Shown here: piece by piece, positions 62,761 to 64,000 of the stretch | Numbering within the stretch: the first letter of the stretch is position 1 | Layout: every line of letters begins with the position of its first letter | Assembly: GCA_905178155.1 (NCBI GenBank) | Contig: CAJINV010000006.1 | Location: 3,692,169 to 3,756,168, forward strand | Length of the DNA: 64,000 nt | Direction: 5' to 3' | Source of the DNA: Amoebophrya sp. A120 | Taxonomy: Eukaryota; Sar; Dinophyceae; Syndiniales; Amoebophryaceae | The notes under the pieces: model-generated | The model's input: only the letters and a program-made list of their open reading frames with translations | Told to the model about the DNA's origin: nothing | Databases searched by the model: none | Program-made: the position numbers and the translations under genes

Positions 62761-64000
62761 TCACACCATTTCCTCGCCTCCGCTGGTGGAGAATCCTTGG
62801 TCTTCTTCCGTGTCGCTGGCAACAAGCGCGCTGGGTCCCCGCCTGCCAGCTTATGATAAGGCACAACCCCCCCTCCCCCTCATTCGTATAGCATGAACGG
62901 CAGTAGAAGCTTCAGAAAGAGTGCCGGTTTTGCATGACAAATTTGTCCAGGAGTGCAGTTTGGGCTTCCGGAGTTTGTCATGCAAGCAGTGCCAAGAGGC
63001 AAAGCCTGGATTTGGTATTTTGCATGACAAATGAGGGGGACGAGGGGAAGTTGTCCACTGTCATACAGCAACGTAATTGTTCAGAATGTGGGAGTCGTCG
63101 TAAAACTGCATGATGTTCTATGACGGGAGAAAGTGTTACCGTTAACGGAATCTAGCATGCAGAAATGCATGAGAAACGGCGGCCAAGCGACCAAATTTGT
63201 ATTGCATAGCACGCACGATAGCAAAAATGTGTCATGCATCACTGCGATGCCTCAAGAACAAAACCGCTAGCGTTAACACTTTTTTGCTTGATATGTTCGA
63301 CTTCTTCTGCGCAGGAGTCGCACCCGTTGCATCCCCAGCAGTGGTCCCAGCTTGTCCTACCGATTTCTTGCCCGCCATTGCGTTCGTGGCCCTGCTAGTA
63401 CTAGAGGCAGCAGCCGGCGCAAAACCCTGCAGCACGGCCGCGCTCTCACCACCTCCTGCGCCAGGGGGCGCTGCGTTGGCGGCGGAAGCCCGAAGGGCGA
63501 CGGTCTGCTGCTTGGTGGTGCGGGTGCCGGGCTTATCAAAATGAAAAATCCCCCCTCCCCATATCGAAACGAAGTCTGTGATGCTGGATTTGCGTACACA
63601 AATCAGATTTGTTTTGCTGAAGAAGACTGCAGGCCCGCGCCAAGCCTAAGTAGAGCGGTTTTGGTCTAGGCGCTCAGCATGGGAAACGTCTGCGCTGGAG
63701 GCCTAACAGCATCACAAACCGCCTGCATAATGTATGCGGCGGTTGTCTGTGGAGTTGCCTTTTTGCAAGACAGAGATGATTTGTGACCCCAAAAAATCAG
63801 CATTGCAAATTCTCTGCGACGTACTACTTTTTCGATATGGGGACGTCGGGGGATTTTTCCTCACAATAGGGTTCCTGCACGTTCGACTTGTAGATCGCAG
63901 CCAGTTATCAAATGTAAAAATGTCTGGGGCTGGAAGATATTGAAACTTGTCATGCACGTTTTGCCTGGGCCACGATGTCTGTGATGCATGCCCTAGCATC
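62761..64000 (-). CDS. Ala/Gly-rich protein, unknown, 5' end beyond window
   Basis: Exons 63905-63869, 63533-63294, 63118-63066 and 62851-62761 join in frame across three introners. The sequence runs I-Y-K-S-N-V-Q-E-P, an Ala/Gly/Thr/Lys-rich stretch of about 80 residues (T-T-K-Q-Q-T-V-A-L-R), I-M-Q-F-Y-D-D-S-H-I-L-N-N-Y, then a Glu/Asp-rich tail ending G-E-E-M-V at TGA 62761. The next upstream exon is beyond an introner B that is cut by the right window edge. The low-complexity region gives no family signal. The frame continuity across introners is the evidence that it is a gene. Confidence 0.62.
62852..63065 (-). repeat. Introner D
   Basis: Ends TATGATAAGGCACAACCCC and GTTGTCCACTGTCATA; flanking CAGCT/CAGCA. 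Confidence 0.83.
63119..63293 (-). repeat. Introner H
   Basis: Ends TATGACGGGAGAAAGTGTTA and TAACACTTTTTTGCTTGATA with GTTAACG arms; flanking repeat TGTTC. Joins K-K-S-N to I-M-Q-F. Confidence 0.88.
63534..63868 (-). repeat. Introner J
   Basis: Ends TATCAAAATGAAAAATCCCC and GGATTTTTCCTCACAATA; flanking GGCTT/GGGTT. Joins V-Q-E-P to G-T-R-T. Confidence 0.85.
63906..64000 (-). repeat. Introner B, cut by window edge
   Basis: Begins TATCAAATGTAAAAATGTCT; only its first 95 bases are in the window. Confidence 0.88.

Noticed and set aside
1937-64000. CRISPR-like interpretation of the many short palindromic repeats
   Set aside because: Repeats are not regularly spaced, they flank single unique cores, and they interrupt eukaryotic coding sequences in frame.
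1937-64000. Reading the elements simply as MITEs inserted into pseudogenes
   Set aside because: Removing them restores conserved protein sequence in every gene tested, including essential ones, so they behave as introns.
1-64000. Dinoflagellate spliced-leader gene
   Set aside because: I looked for the conserved leader and its complement and did not notice either, but a systematic search was not possible.

Overview
This is a nuclear window from a eukaryote, most likely an alveolate of the Amoebophrya (Syndiniales, parasitic dinoflagellate) type. Every convincing gene lies on the minus strand. The genes are broken into very short exons by dozens of repeated, transposon-like introns ('introners'). 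These have terminal inverted repeats (TIRs) with outer ends TAT...ATA and are flanked by short direct repeats, mostly 5-7 bp. Removing an introner plus one copy of the direct repeat restores the reading frame. I tested this by hand against conserved proteins (alpha-tubulin, PP2A scaffold subunit A, CoA synthase, a Ser/Thr kinase). From memory, non-canonical introner-type introns are described for Amoebophrya; I could not check this, so the species is an inference.

Layout, left to right. 1-1212: Gag-like ORF of an LTR-type retroelement, open at the left edge; its upstream region runs to about 1936 and ends inside an introner of the next gene. 2064-8168: CoA synthase (PPAT + dephospho-CoA kinase), cut by that retroelement. 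10024-14113: signal-peptide/one-TM protein. 14914-18861: one-TM protein with acidic repeats. 18842-22533: a mosaic block in which a frameshifted BEACH-domain fragment, a 905-bp copy of kinase-gene exons and a secreted kinase-like gene are each bounded by a 33-41 bp repeat (here called K) that looks like the 5' part of a short GT-AG intron. 23999-31238: multi-exon Ser/Thr kinase, source of the 905-bp copy. 31239-35830: no gene recognised. 35831-39702: non-LTR retrotransposon (endonuclease + reverse transcriptase). 40730-42963: alpha-tubulin with two canonical introns and two introners. 44491-44988: small Cys-containing ORF. 45748-48864: small signal-peptide protein ending in GDEL, cut by nine introners. 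50183-58381: PP2A scaffold subunit A with about 21 introns. 60052-61743: EF-hand protein. 62761 to the right edge: gene of unknown function.

Introner families used below (letters are mine; ends as read on the plus strand, either way round). A: TATCCTGTGC... / TATGAACTGC or TATGCATTGC. B: TATCAAATGTAAAAATGTCT. C: TATCCTGTGTAAAAACGTCC. D: TATGACAGTGCACAACTCCC. E: TATGGAAGCGTCAGGATCGA. F: TATGGAGTTCTCAAACGTTA. G: TATGCAATACAAATTTCCCG. H: TATCAAACAAAAAAGTGTTA. I: TATCCCACGAAAAAACTGCT. J: TATTGCAAGGAAAAATGCCC. L: TATAACCTGCTCAG. M: TATCCAGGAAAAA. O: TATGCAAGGAAAAACAGAGT. P: TATCCACGCTGGAAATTTAC. All families share an internal motif close to TTTGTNATGC and its reverse complement. Introner boundaries are hand-read and may be off by 1-2 bases.

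The genes do not form a pathway. They are a run of unrelated housekeeping and secretory-type genes in one transcriptional direction, as is common in dinoflagellates.
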